Assembly (NCBI RefSeq): GCF_018215265.2 | Contig: NZ_CP136562.1 | Coordinates: forward strand, 4,092,001 to 4,156,000 | Origin: Paenarthrobacter sp. GOM3 | GTDB lineage: Bacteria; Actinomycetota; Actinomycetes; Actinomycetales; Micrococcaceae | Direction: 5' to 3' | DNA length: 64,000 nt | Shown: positions 27,691 through 36,763 of the stretch, one piece after another | How positions within the stretch are numbered: position 1 is the stretch's first letter | Layout: each line of letters begins with the position of its first letter | Position numbers and translations under genes: made by a program | The notes under the pieces: generated by a model | Told to the model about the DNA's origin: nothing | The model's input: only the letters and a program-made list of their open reading frames with translations | The model's database searches: none

Positions 27691-29139
27691 TCAGTAGGCG
27701 GCGCGAACAAGCTGGAGCGCACGTTCAACATCGCGCCGCAGGTCACGGTCGCCCATCTCCGACGGCAACGTGAATCCAGCCTCCATCATGGCGCGCAGCT
27801 TCGGGCTGCTGAACTCGTCGGCTCTCCGCTTTTGCAGTCTCAGGGCCCGCGCAGCACAAACCAGTTCGACGGCGGTAATGGTCGCCAGGGCTTCGGCCGT
27901 GGACTCCAGCTGAGCCGAGGCCAGGCTTGCGAAGCTCGCGTCTTCCTCAGCGCCCAAGGACAGCACGACGGTCTGCAGGCTTGTTGGCTGGGCATTGGCG
28001 CGGATCTTTCCCGCTGCAGCCGCCGCAACGTACTCCAGCATCATGACGCCGGACTGACCCGCTGCATCCTCAGCCAGGAAGGGGTGCATGCCCGTGTAGT
28101 TGGGGTCGCAAAGGAGATCAATCCTTCGCAAATGAGTTGCACACGCGGCACCCACAGCCACCTGAAGGGCATCGATGCGCCTAGCGAGGTTGGTCATTTG
28201 GAACAGCCCATGATGGGCCACATCGTTGCTGCCGTCGACCGGGGAGCCATGAACCAAAGGATTCTCGTTGCCTGCGGAGACCAGACGGCCCAGCAGGGAA
28301 CCCAGCGACGCCAATTCCTCCCATTGGGAACCGAAAATTTGCGGCAGTGTCCGCAGGCAGTACGGGTCTTGGATTCGGGCCGGTGTGCCACTGCCCTGGA
28401 CCAGCCCATGGAACGCATTAGCTGCCTGTGCCACAGCCGGGGTGTCCGCAGCCGCTGCCACCGCCGGGCTAAGCGTCTCCGCGTTGCCGGACATCGCTAC
28501 GAAGGACATCGCGGCCACCGAGGCAGCGTTGTCCAGGAGCCTGGACAACTCCTGATGCACCAGTACCGCCCGGGCAATGGTCAATGCGCTGGAGCTGAGA
28601 AAGGGGAGGGCATCGGCCGTAGCCCAGCTCTCCACGAAGGCCCGGGCCACTCCCCCGCCCAGGGGCTCACGTTCACCGAGCATCGTCAGCGCCGTTCCGG
28701 AGAGGGCTTGGAGGTCAGCAGTACCAATGCCTCCAAACTCCCGGACCTCAGGAACGACATCAGAGTTGATCAGCTCAGCAAGTGCCTCGGCAATTGCTGG
28801 ATTGATCCCCGAGGCGCCAGCGGCCAATTGGGAGAGCCGGACAACCAACATGGCACGGACGGTGCGCCGTTCCAGCGGCTTCCCGGCATCCACGGCATGG
28901 CTGCGCAGGAGCTTGAGCCCGTGGCTGTCTCCACCATCAGCTTCAGCCAGCGACACCGTCCGGTTCGCCCCAACACCTGTGGAGCGACCATAGACGGGTC
29001 GTTGCAAAGCGGTGGCCTCCGCGGACCGTCGCGATTCTTCCATGCGTGCCAAGGCTTCCGGAGAAAGCACAACCTGTTCGCCGTCCGCTACGGAGACGAT
29101 GTCCCGGAAGTCCAACCGCTGGCCATCAATCACGATCAT
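27691..29139 (-). CDS. HAL/PAL-family lyase lacking the MIO triad (candidate ergothionase- or hercynine-type lyase)
   Basis: 482-residue aromatic amino-acid lyase homologue. Family landmarks are VYGRSTGVGANRTV (Tyr50, usual catalytic Tyr), LAAGASGINPAIAEAL, RIQDPYCLRTLPQ (257-263 region), NENPLVHGS and LSLGAEEDASFASLA. The segment that in histidine ammonia-lyase reads GxVGASGDLxPLxH is here FGGIGTADLQALSGTAL (residues 135-151): the Ala-Ser-Gly that cyclises to MIO is replaced by Thr-Ala and is one residue shorter. I rechecked the codons at about 28705-28740. A MIO-independent elimination, as reported for ergothionase acting on a trimethylammonium leaving group, is therefore more plausible than histidine deamination. 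It lies 253 bp downstream of hutU. An inactive homologue is the alternative. Confidence 0.85.
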   Translation of the reverse strand: MIVIDGQRLDFRDIVSVADGEQVVLSPEALARMEESRRSAEATALQRPVYGRSTGVGANRTVSLAEADGGDSHGLKLLRSHAVDAGKPLERRTVRAMLVVRLSQLAAGASGINPAIAEALAELINSDVVPEVREFGGIGTADLQALSGTALTMLGEREPLGGGVARAFVESWATADALPFLSSSALTIARAVLVHQELSRLLDNAASVAAMSFVAMSGNAETLSPAVAAAADTPAVAQAANAFHGLVQGSGTPARIQDPYCLRTLPQIFGSQWEELASLGSLLGRLVSAGNENPLVHGSPVDGSNDVAHHGLFQMTNLARRIDALQVAVGAACATHLRRIDLLCDPNYTGMHPFLAEDAAGQSGVMMLEYVAAAAAGKIRANAQPTSLQTVVLSLGAEEDASFASLASAQLESTAEALATITAVELVCAARALRLQKRRADEFSSPKLRAMMEAGFTLPSEMGDRDLRRDVERALQLVRAAY

Positions 29140-29183
29140 GGATCGGTCCTTTCAATCGCGGTCAAAGGTGGATCACCCACAGA

Positions 29184-29234
29184 CCGGCAGTGGTGGTGGT
29201 CAGGTTGTTTCGCGACGACCACCACCACGGCCGG
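29184..29234 (-). other. Hairpin in the hutU-lyase intergenic region
   Basis: CCGG-C-AGTGGTGGTGGTC and GACCACCACCAC-GGCCGG form a long stem between hutU and the lyase gene, without a T-run. It may protect or attenuate the transcript. The rest of the 253-bp gap holds the GAAAGGA ribosome-binding site of the lyase and no gene. Confidence 0.6.
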
Positions 29235-29392
29235 CTAATCCGTTTCCGGGGCAAACCGGACGGGGTTCCAATCGGTGGCAGCGCGGGCAGGAGCCTGCTG
29301 CCGTGAAGCCGGCTGCATTGAGGGCACGGCTTCAGTATGCCGCGTCTCCGAATCGGAGCACACCCGCGATGTTTGGGACCTGGTGGACAAGG

Positions 29393-31138
29393 TCATTTGC
29401 TTGCTTCCGAGGAGATGACCTGGTTCATCGGGATGCGGACGCCGCGCTCTTTGGCGACTTCGACGGCGCGGTCGTAGCCGGCGTCGACGTGGCGGATGAC
29501 GCCCATGCCGGGGTCGTTGGTCAGGAGTCGTTCGAGCTTCTGCGCGGCCAACTCCGTGCCGTCAGCGACGGAGACCTGACCGGTGTGAAGGGACCGGCCG
29601 ATGCCGACGCCGCCACCGTGATGGATCGACACCCAGGTAGCGCCCGAAGAGGCCGCCGTCAAAGCGTTCAGCAACGGCCAGTCAGCGATCGCGTCCGACC
29701 CGTCCTTCATCGACTCCGTCTCGCGGTAAGGCGATGCCACCGAGCCGGAGTCCAGGTGGTCGCGGCCGATCACGATCGGGGCCTTGACCTTACCCTCGGC
29801 AACGAGCCTGTTGAACAACAACCCGGCCTGGTGGCGTTCGCCGTATCCGAGCCAGCAAATACGTGCCGGCAGGCCTTCGAATTCCACCCGTTCCTGGGCC
29901 GCGTCGATCCACTTATGCAGGTGCTTGTTCTCCGGGAACAACTCCTTGATCGCTTCATCGGTCACCCGGATGTCCTCCGGGTCACCCGAGAGCGCGACCC
30001 ACCGGAACGGCCCCAGACCCTCGCAGAACAACGGACGGATGTACGCCGGAACAAACCCCGGGAACTCGAACGCCCGGTCATAGCCGCCCTTGCGGGCCTC
30101 GTCACGGATCGAGTTGCCGTAATCGAAGACCTCAGCCCCCGCATCCTGGAACTCCACCATCGCCTGCACCTGTCGGGCCATGGAGGCCTGCGCCTTCTTG
30201 GTGAACCCTTCCGGATCCGCCTCGGCTTCGGTGTGCCACTCATCGACGCTGATGCCCTCGGGAAGGTAGGACAACGGATCATGCGCGGAGGTCTGGTCCG
30301 TGACCACATCAATGGTCAGCTCACCGGCCTTGTGCCGGCGCAGCAGCTCCGGGAACACCTCAGCGGCATTACCCACGTAGCCGACGGACCAGCCACGACG
30401 CTCTTCCTTGGCCTTGTTCACCTTGGCGATCGCGGTGTCCAGGTCCGTTTCGACCTCGTCCAGGTAGCGCTTCCCCAGCCGGCGGCGCAGGCGGGTTTCG
30501 TCAACATCAACAATCAGGCACGCGCCGTCGTTCAGGGTGACAGCCAACGGCTGCGCACCGCCCATGCCGCCACACCCACCGGTCAACGTCAGCGTGCCCG
30601 CCAACGGGCCCTCGGTGGAGCCGGCTGCTGCCGGTGCCGGGTGACGACCCTCCGCAGCGAGCTTCTCACCGACCGCAGCGAACGTCTCATACGTGCCCTG
30701 CAGAATGCCCTGCGTGCCGATATAGATCCAGGAACCGGCGGTCATCTGGCCGTACATCATCAGGCCCTCAGCCTCGAGGCGGCGGAACTCCGGCCAGGTC
30801 GCCCAGTCACCCACAAGGTTGGAGTTAGCCAACAACACCCGCGGTGCCCACTCATTCGTGCGGAACACACCTACCGGCTTACCGGACTGGACCAGGAGGG
30901 TCTCATCCTTTTCCATGGTTTCCAGGGTCCGGGTGATCGCATCGAAAGCAGCCCACGAGCGGACAGCACGGCCCGTGCCGCCATAAACCACCAGATCATC
31001 CGGGCGCTCGGCAACCTCGGGGTCCAGGTTGTTCATCAGCATGCGCAACGGCGCCTCTGTCTGCCACGACTTAGCGGACAGCTCCGTACCCCGGGCAGCC
31101 TTGACCGGACGGGCCCCTGTAGTGAAATCGGCAGTCAT
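29393..31138 (-). CDS. hutU: Urocanate hydratase
   Basis: Adds water to urocanate to give 4-imidazolone-5-propionate, using tightly bound NAD+ as electrophile. 581 residues, slightly above the usual 550-560. Strong conservation: [54 protein letters not shown] with the conserved cysteine (372), [48 protein letters not shown], and [23 protein letters not shown] precedes ATG 31138. It follows the ABC transporter genes by 44 bp and is probably in the same operon. A role on thiourocanate is possible from the context but there is nothing in the sequence to show it. Confidence 0.95.
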   Translation of the reverse strand: MTADFTTGARPVKAARGTELSAKSWQTEAPLRMLMNNLDPEVAERPDDLVVYGGTGRAVRSWAAFDAITRTLETMEKDETLLVQSGKPVGVFRTNEWAPRVLLANSNLVGDWATWPEFRRLEAEGLMMYGQMTAGSWIYIGTQGILQGTYETFAAVGEKLAAEGRHPAPAAAGSTEGPLAGTLTLTGGCGGMGGAQPLAVTLNDGACLIVDVDETRLRRRLGKRYLDEVETDLDTAIAKVNKAKEERRGWSVGYVGNAAEVFPELLRRHKAGELTIDVVTDQTSAHDPLSYLPEGISVDEWHTEAEADPEGFTKKAQASMARQVQAMVEFQDAGAEVFDYGNSIRDEARKGGYDRAFEFPGFVPAYIRPLFCEGLGPFRWVALSGDPEDIRVTDEAIKELFPENKHLHKWIDAAQERVEFEGLPARICWLGYGERHQAGLLFNRLVAEGKVKAPIVIGRDHLDSGSVASPYRETESMKDGSDAIADWPLLNALTAASSGATWVSIHHGGGVGIGRSLHTGQVSVADGTELAAQKLERLLTNDPGMGVIRHVDAGYDRAVEVAKERGVRIPMNQVISSEASK

Positions 31139-31182
31139 TCTTTACTCCTAAAAAGCCGGTATTCCGGGTAATAACAGTGGGC

Positions 31183-32097
31183 TTAGCCCAGGTTCTTGTT
31201 CTTGAGCCATTCCTTGGCGATTTCGCCGATGTCTTCGAACTTGGCCACGCGGCCGTTCATCTTGATCAGGTCCTCAGTGGTGAGCGCAGCTGATACCTTG
31301 TCGAGGGTTTCCTTGACGGTGCCAGTGGACTTCTTCTGGTTGATGACCGGAACGATGTTCTCCGAGAGGAAGAGGTTCTTGTTGTCCTCCAGTGCCACAA
31401 GGTTGTTCTCCGCCAGGGCAGGATCGGTGCTGAAGAGGTCGGCAACCTGGATCTGGCCCGAAAGCAGGGCGTTCAGCGTAAGCGGACCACCGGCGTCGAG
31501 CGCTGAAAATTCCTTGAACTCAAGGTTGTAGACGGACTTCAGCCCGGCCACGCCGTTGAGGCGGGTCTTCCACTCCGGCGGCCCGCCGAGGACGAGGTCC
31601 TTGGCAACGGGCTGGAGGTCCTCGATGGTCTTGAGCTTGTACTGGTCGGCGATTTCCTTCTTGACGGTCAGGACATCCTTGTCCTCCGCCTCGGATGCCG
31701 TGAGCGCAGTCAGGCCGGACGGGATCTTGGTGGCGAGTTCCTTGGTGACGTCCTCGGAAGACACCGCCTTCGTGCCGGAATCGAGGTACTGCAGGAGGGC
31801 TCCGCCGTACTCGGGCATGAGGTCGATGGAGCCGTCCTTGAGGGCCGGGATGGTGACTTCACGGCTGCCGATGCTCGGCTTCTCGGTGACCTCAACGCCC
31901 TTTGCCTTGAGGGCCTCGGCATAGATCTTGGCGATCAGCTGACTCTCCGGGAAGTCCGCCGAGCCGACGATGATGCTGTCGCCCGAGGCTCCCGCTGCGG
32001 CTGTGTTGGACGTGCTCATGGGGTCCCCGCCGCCGCAGGCGCTCAGGGTGATGGCGGCGACCGCCGCGAGGGTGAAACCGGTCAGGTACTTCTTCAT
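31183..32097 (-). CDS. ABC transporter substrate-binding lipoprotein, ProX/OpuBC (quaternary amine) type
   Basis: 304-residue lipoprotein: signal LTGFTLAAVAAITLSAC with lipobox LSAC (Cys21), then the OpuAC-type periplasmic-binding fold beginning IIVGSADFPESQLIAKIYAE, and SIDLMPEYGGALLQYLDSGT. These receptors bind betaine-like quaternary amines such as glycine betaine, choline, carnitine or ergothioneine. ATG 32097 has AGGAGAG upstream. With the two permeases and ATPase it forms an importer upstream of hutU, suggesting that the imported compound feeds the lyase and HutU; histidine betaines would fit. Confidence 0.88.
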   Translation of the reverse strand: MKKYLTGFTLAAVAAITLSACGGGDPMSTSNTAAAGASGDSIIVGSADFPESQLIAKIYAEALKAKGVEVTEKPSIGSREVTIPALKDGSIDLMPEYGGALLQYLDSGTKAVSSEDVTKELATKIPSGLTALTASEAEDKDVLTVKKEIADQYKLKTIEDLQPVAKDLVLGGPPEWKTRLNGVAGLKSVYNLEFKEFSALDAGGPLTLNALLSGQIQVADLFSTDPALAENNLVALEDNKNLFLSENIVPVINQKKSTGTVKETLDKVSAALTTEDLIKMNGRVAKFEDIGEIAKEWLKNKNLG

Positions 32098-32168
32098 GTC
32101 AACTCTCCTGGGTTGGCGCTCACAGGGCATGCGGCGGCCAGATGGGGGTGGGGTGGGAGGTGAAGCGA

Positions 32169-32885
32169 TTAGACCGTGGCGGGGGTTTTCACGGTCTCGG
32201 CTGCGGGAGCCGACTTGATGGTGCGCCGTGTCAGTCCTGGTGAGACAACCCGGCGGGTGATGAACGCGAGAAGCTGGTCGAAGAACAGGGCCAGCAGGGC
32301 AACCAGGACGGCGCCGGCAACCATTTGGCTGTAGTCGTTCTGGGCCTTGCCGTCGATCAGCAGACGGCCGAGGCCGCCGAGCGAAATGTATGCGGCGATG
32401 GTGGCGGTCGAGATGATTTGCAACAGGGCGCTGCGGACACCGGACAAAACCAGCGGAAGCGAGCACGGCAACTGGACATCCGTGAGAATCTTCATGGTGC
32501 GGAAGCCCATGCCTTTGGCAGCGTCGACGGCGGCAGCATCCACTGCGCGCACGCCGGCGTAGGTGTTGGTCAGGATCGGCGGAACTGCAAGCAGTACCAG
32601 CACGATGAGGCTCGGCAGGATGTAACCCATCCGGGACGGGAACGCGGGCGAGATCAGCAGGACCAATAGAATCAGCAGGCCGACGCTGGGAAGTGCCCGG
32701 AGGGCGTTGGCCAGTCCTGCGATCATGAACACACCCTTGCCCGTGACGCCGATGTAGATGCCCAGGGGTATGGCGATGATGGCAGCTACGGCCAGTGCGA
32801 TGAGGGAGTAGAGGAGGTGCTCGGCGATCAGGGTTGGGATGCCGTCGGCGCCGCTCCAATGTGCGGGGTCGAACAAGTAGTTCAC
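32169..32885 (-). CDS. ABC transporter permease, ProW/OpuC type (2)
   Basis: 238-residue inner-membrane permease with about six helices. The EAA-like loop AVDAAAVDAAKGMGFRTMKI then LTDVQLPCSLPLVLSGVRSA is the BPD_transp_1 signature contacting the ATPase. The GTG start at 32885 overlaps the upstream permease by 4 bp (GTGA); the frame is open further upstream only as a shadow of that permease. Paired permeases are usual for OpuC/YehWXYZ-type importers. Confidence 0.9.
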   Translation of the reverse strand: MNYLFDPAHWSGADGIPTLIAEHLLYSLIALAVAAIIAIPLGIYIGVTGKGVFMIAGLANALRALPSVGLLILLVLLISPAFPSRMGYILPSLIVLVLLAVPPILTNTYAGVRAVDAAAVDAAKGMGFRTMKILTDVQLPCSLPLVLSGVRSALLQIISTATIAAYISLGGLGRLLIDGKAQNDYSQMVAGAVLVALLALFFDQLLAFITRRVVSPGLTRRTIKSAPAAETVKTPATV

Positions 32886-33532
32886 GATGCCACCACCTTG
32901 GGGGTCCACGGTGTCAGCCACCGGTTGATGAGGATGATCAGCCCGTCCAGGATCATGGCCAGGACCACGCAGAGCACGATGCCCGCGATGATCGGGGTGA
33001 AGAAGCGGAGCTGGAAGCCCTGTGTGAAGAGCGAGCCAAGTTGGGGTATGCCCAGCAGCGCGGCTACGGAAACGAGGCTGACGTTGGAGACGGCGGCAAC
33101 GCGCAAACCGGCGCAAATGACCGGGACGCCTACGGGAAGCTCCACCTTCAGGAGGCTTTGGTACCCGCGGTAACCCATGGCCTTGGCAGCCTGCACGGTG
33201 TCCTCGGGAACGGAATCCAGCGCGTCGGCCACCACGCGGACCAGAAGAGCCACGGTGTAGATGGTGAGTGCGGCCACGATGTTGAGCGGATCAAGGATCT
33301 TGGTGCCCAGGACCAGCGGGAGCAACACGAACAAGGCAAGCGAAGGAACCGTGTAGAGCAGCCCCGCCACGCCAACAAGGAGCGGGTAAATGCGGCGGCT
33401 TCGGTGCGCCCACCAGCCAAGGGGCAAGGCAATGAGCAGCCCCAGGATCAGTGGGGTGACGGCCAACAGGACGTGCCAGCCGAGCAGGAATACGATGTTG
33501 TCGAACTGGCGGCCCAGCCATTCAAAGTTCAT
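32882..33532 (-). CDS. ABC transporter permease, ProW/OpuC type (1)
   Basis: 216-residue permease with five to six membrane segments. EAA-type loop ADALDSVPEDTVQAAKAMGY and RGYQSLLKVELPVGVPVICA, then LRVAAVSNVSLVSVAALLGI. It overlaps the ATPase gene upstream by 4 bp and the second permease downstream by 4 bp, so the transporter genes are tightly coupled. Confidence 0.9.
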   Translation of the reverse strand: MNFEWLGRQFDNIVFLLGWHVLLAVTPLILGLLIALPLGWWAHRSRRIYPLLVGVAGLLYTVPSLALFVLLPLVLGTKILDPLNIVAALTIYTVALLVRVVADALDSVPEDTVQAAKAMGYRGYQSLLKVELPVGVPVICAGLRVAAVSNVSLVSVAALLGIPQLGSLFTQGFQLRFFTPIIAGIVLCVVLAMILDGLIILINRWLTPWTPKVVAS

Positions 33533-34635
33533 CGCGCCGTCTCCAGGTGGGGTTCGGCTTCGATGGCCTTGACCACGTCGGTGGCTGTCACGGTGCCGAT
33601 CAGTTCGCCATGCTCATTGACCACCACACCTCGCCGGCTTGGCGAAGAGAGGGCTGCGTCAAGGAGTTGGCGCATGGTGCCGGAGGCCGCTGCAGAAATT
33701 CCGCTGAGGTTCAGGTGTTCGCGCTTCAGCTCACCGGTAACCTGCTCCGGCTGCGCCCATCCGAGCGGCTTCCTGCCGCCGTCGACTACCAACACCCAAG
33801 CACCCGACGCCTTGGCGCGGGCCTCATCTGCGGAGGCACCAAGCTGGACAACGGCTTCTTCACCGATGGCCACAGCCCCGGCAGTTTTGGTGAACCCGAG
33901 AGAACGGTAGCCGCGGTCACGGCCAACGAAATCGGCAACGAATTCGTCCGCGGGCGAGGTCAGCAACTCGGACGGCGTAGCCATCTGGGCCAGCTTGCCG
34001 CCAACGCGCATCACGGCCACCTGGTCGCCAAGCTTAAGGGCTTCGTCGATGTCGTGCGTGACCATAATGATGGTCTTGCCGATTTCACGCTGCAAGCGAA
34101 GGAATTCTTCCTGGAGCTGCGCGCGAACCACGGGGTCCACGGCACTGAAGGGCTCGTCCATCAGCATGAACGCCGGGTCCGAGGCGAGCGCCCGGGCCAC
34201 GCCCACGCGCTGCTGCTGGCCACCGGAAAGCTGCCACGGGTAGCGCTTGGCGAAGCTGGCGGGGAGGCCCACCCGCTCCATCAATTCCAGTGCGGTGGTC
34301 CGGGCCTTCTGGCGGCTTTCGCCGAGGAGGACCGGCATGGTGGCAACGTTGTCCACGATTGTTTTGTGCGGGAAGAGCCCGGCGTGCTGGATGACGTAGC
34401 CAATCCGGCGGCGGAGCAACGCTGCGTCCATGCCGGAAGTAGGTTCGTCGTCGAGGTAGATGGTGCCGCTGGTGGGTTCGATGAGGCGGTTGATCATCCT
34501 CAGCGAGGTGGTCTTGCCGCAGCCGGAGGGACCAACCAGGATGGTCAGCTTTCCGGTGGGTGCTTCCAGATTGAGGCCGTCGACGGCGACAGTACCGTCG
34601 GGGTAGGCCTTGGTGACATTTTCAAACTTGATCAT
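33529..34635 (-). CDS. ABC transporter ATP-binding protein, ProV/OpuCA type with CBS domains
   Basis: 368-residue ATPase: Walker A GPSGCGKTT (35-43), Q-loop VIQHAGLFPH, signature LSGGQQQRVGVARAL (136-150), Walker B FMLMDEPFSAVDP, H-loop MVTHDIDEALKLGD. The C-terminal part (about 250-368) holds tandem CBS-like segments (RGVVVNEHGELIGTVTATDV), which in OpuA-type systems sense ionic strength or nucleotide. It follows the IclR gene with an ATGA overlap. Confidence 0.92.
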   Translation of the reverse strand: MIKFENVTKAYPDGTVAVDGLNLEAPTGKLTILVGPSGCGKTTSLRMINRLIEPTSGTIYLDDEPTSGMDAALLRRRIGYVIQHAGLFPHKTIVDNVATMPVLLGESRQKARTTALELMERVGLPASFAKRYPWQLSGGQQQRVGVARALASDPAFMLMDEPFSAVDPVVRAQLQEEFLRLQREIGKTIIMVTHDIDEALKLGDQVAVMRVGGKLAQMATPSELLTSPADEFVADFVGRDRGYRSLGFTKTAGAVAIGEEAVVQLGASADEARAKASGAWVLVVDGGRKPLGWAQPEQVTGELKREHLNLSGISAAASGTMRQLLDAALSSPSRRGVVVNEHGELIGTVTATDVVKAIEAEPHLETAR

Positions 34636-35318
34636 TTTGCTTCCATGCTTTCCTGGGGTAGCTCATGGGTGTCGGTGTTCAGGGTGAGGATGTTGTCAGC
34701 TTCCTCCACCAGTTGCTGGCCGATCTTGAGGGCCTTCAGCTCATCCACGCGGTAGCTGGGAACCACGATGCTCAGTGAAGCCACCGTTCGGCCTCCCATC
34801 ACCACGGGCGCGGCAATGGCCGTAACGTCGTCCTCCACACCGCTGCGAACCACGGCAAAGCCACGCTCGGGCTGTTCGCCCTTGAGTACCTGGCCGGACG
34901 CTGTGCCTTCGAGCGGGATACTCCGCCCAACCCAGCTGGAGTGCCTGATCGAGTGGGTTCCCTCAACGATCGCGATGTAGATTCCCGTGTCCCCAACCCC
35001 GGGAATGCTCAGATAGCAGGACTCGCGCGTTGTTGCCACGAGCCGCTTCATGGCGGGCGTGCACAACGAGACGAGTGATTCCTTGCCGAGCGCGAGCGCA
35101 CCCAGCTGGATGATGCTGGCGCCCGGACGGAAGTTGCCGCCGTCGTCCCTCGAGACGAAGCCGACACCTTCAAGGGTGCGCAGAAGGCGAAGAGCCGTGC
35201 TGGGCGAGAGGTCCGCGACCCGTGCGGCGTCGCTCAATGCAATGGCTCCCTCGGAGCACACGGCCCCCAAGAGGGCGAGCGCACGCTCTACCGTCCGGGT
35301 CGAAGAATCTGCTGCCAT
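34632..35318 (-). CDS. IclR family regulator of the ABC-hutU operon
   Basis: 228-residue IclR-type regulator. HTH: TRTVERALALLGAVCSEGAI, ALSDAARVADLSPSTALRLL; C-terminal sensing domain with RESCYLSIPGVGDTGIYIAI, IPLEGTASGQVL and VTAIAAPVVMGGRTVASLSI. I use the ATG at 35318; another ATG at 35363 is in frame and neither has a strong ribosome-binding site. It is the first gene of the transporter-hutU unit and divergent from the M20-hutF pair. The symmetric promoter elements between them suggest that it controls both directions. Confidence 0.85.
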   Translation of the reverse strand: MAADSSTRTVERALALLGAVCSEGAIALSDAARVADLSPSTALRLLRTLEGVGFVSRDDGGNFRPGASIIQLGALALGKESLVSLCTPAMKRLVATTRESCYLSIPGVGDTGIYIAIVEGTHSIRHSSWVGRSIPLEGTASGQVLKGEQPERGFAVVRSGVEDDVTAIAAPVVMGGRTVASLSIVVPSYRVDELKALKIGQQLVEEADNILTLNTDTHELPQESMEAK

Positions 35319-35357
35319 TGCCTGGCCTGCTTTCAAGTGGTCTGGATCACCATGTCT

Positions 35358-35541
35358 TGCCACTTAGTAAAAACCAATTTTCACAGCATGGCAAGAGTCT
35401 TTTCTAAATTTCGCGGGATTCCGGGAAATATGTCGCTCCACATCACCACGGCGTGACGCCCATGTTTCCGGTCCGTTAAATACCGCTCTCCCAGCCTCGA
35501 ACCCTTGCCATGTGATGACAACTGCTTTTTACTTGGTGGCA
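35358..35541. promoter_or_regulatory. Nested inverted repeats in the divergent IclR / M20-hutF promoter region
   Basis: TGCCACTTAGTAAAAA (35358) and TTTTTACTTGGTGGCA (35526) are near-perfect inverted copies, so each divergent gene has TTTTTACT..GTGGCA close to its start. Inside them CATGGCAAG (35387) and CTTGCCATG (35504) form a second, perfect pair. The spacing is mirror-like, which suits one regulator, probably the adjacent IclR protein, acting on both promoters. Confidence 0.6.
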
Positions 35542-35563
35542 GTCGTCAATATCGGAGGAACAC

Positions 35564-36763
35564 GTGGAAACCGTCAATAAGCTCCTTGGGTCCATCCAGG
35601 ACGTAGGCCGGGATGGCGTGCGCGGAGGCTACTCCAGGGCCGTATATTCAACGCCCGAACTCGATCTCCGCGAGTGGTTCATAGAGCAAGCCGCGCAGCG
35701 GGGCCTGGACGTCGAGACAGACCGCAACGGCATCATCTGGGCCTGGTGGGGCGAGCCACAGGACGGTGCCTTGGTCACTGGAAGCCACCTCGATTCGGTC
35801 CCCGGCGGAGGCGCTTTCGACGGGCCCCTCGGCGTCGCTTCCGCACTGGCCGCCGTCGACATCCTTAAGGACCGCGGGCTCCAGCCGCGGCGCTCCCTGG
35901 CGGTCACCGTCTTTCCGGAGGAAGAAGGGTCCCGATTCGGCGTCGCATGCCTGGGTTCCCGGCTCCTGACAGGTGCGATCGACGTCGACAAGGCGCTGAA
36001 CCTGCGTGACGTGAACGGTGACACTTTCGCGGATGTCGCACGTTCCAATGGCTTGGATCCCCGGTACGTCGGCGCCGATCCGGAAGCGATGGCCCGAATC
36101 GGTGACTTTGTGGAACTGCACGTGGAGCAAGGCAAGGGACTGGGGCAGGATGGTGCGGCTATCGCCGTCGGAAGTTCGATCCTGGGTCACGGGCGCTGGA
36201 AGATCAGCGTCAGCGGGCAAGGAAACCATGCGGGCACCACGCTGATGGCAGACCGCGCTGATCCGATGGTGGCTGCAGCCCAGATCGTCCTGGCTGTGCG
36301 CGACACCGCGGCGAAGCAGCCGGACGCCAGGGCAACGGTGGGCCGCTTGACCCCTGTTCCCGGCGGCACCAACGTCATCGCCTCCCGCGTTGACCTGTGG
36401 CTCGACGCCCGCCACCCGGATGACGCCGTAACCGCCCGCCTTATCGAGGCCATCTATGCCGCGGCGCAGGAAGTCGCCGCAGCCGAAGGTTGCACAGCGA
36501 CCCTCACCGAGGAGTCCTACAGCGGGACCGTTCATTTTGACTCAGAGCTAAGCCGTCGGATCGGTGGCTTGCTGCCGGGCGCGCCGGTGCTGGCCACGGG
36601 TGCCGGGCATGACGCCGGCGTGCTGGCCGGATACGTACCCTCCGCCATGCTTTTTGTCCGCAATCCCAGCGGCATCTCGCATTCACCCGAAGAATACGTT
36701 GCCGATGAAGACGCTTCGTCCGGAGCCGTTGCCCTCGCAGATGTTTTGGCTGGCCTCCTGTGA
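35564..36763 (+). CDS. M20-family amidohydrolase (allantoate/N-carbamoyl/N-formyl amino acid hydrolase type)
   Basis: 399-residue zinc-dependent M20 hydrolase of the hydantoinase/carbamoylase (HyuC/AllC) branch. Metal-site motifs are VTGSHLDSVPGGGAFDGPLG (His75, Asp86), VFPEEEGSRFG, ELHVEQG and a C-terminal GAGHDAGVLAGYVPSAMLFV; the dimerisation insert has GNHAGTTLMADRADPMVAAA. A perfect GGAGGA precedes GTG 35564. It overlaps hutF by 4 bp, so its substrate is probably N-formyl-L-glutamate (replacing HutG) or N-carbamoyl-L-glutamate. Which of these cannot be read from the sequence. Confidence 0.85.
   Translation: METVNKLLGSIQDVGRDGVRGGYSRAVYSTPELDLREWFIEQAAQRGLDVETDRNGIIWAWWGEPQDGALVTGSHLDSVPGGGAFDGPLGVASALAAVDILKDRGLQPRRSLAVTVFPEEEGSRFGVACLGSRLLTGAIDVDKALNLRDVNGDTFADVARSNGLDPRYVGADPEAMARIGDFVELHVEQGKGLGQDGAAIAVGSSILGHGRWKISVSGQGNHAGTTLMADRADPMVAAAQIVLAVRDTAAKQPDARATVGRLTPVPGGTNVIASRVDLWLDARHPDDAVTARLIEAIYAAAQEVAAAEGCTATLTEESYSGTVHFDSELSRRIGGLLPGAPVLATGAGHDAGVLAGYVPSAMLFVRNPSGISHSPEEYVADEDASSGAVALADVLAGLL

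Noticed and set aside
28806-28814. An Ala-Ser-Gly triplet in the HAL-family lyase (residues 109-111, GASGIN), which a simple motif search would take for the MIO site.
   Set aside because: It aligns with the GYSG(V/I) segment of HAL about 25 residues before the true MIO position; at the true position the sequence is GIGTADL.
27673-31171. Two long plus-strand open frames covering the lyase and hutU.
   Set aside because: They mirror the conserved minus-strand genes; their composition is that of frame shadows.
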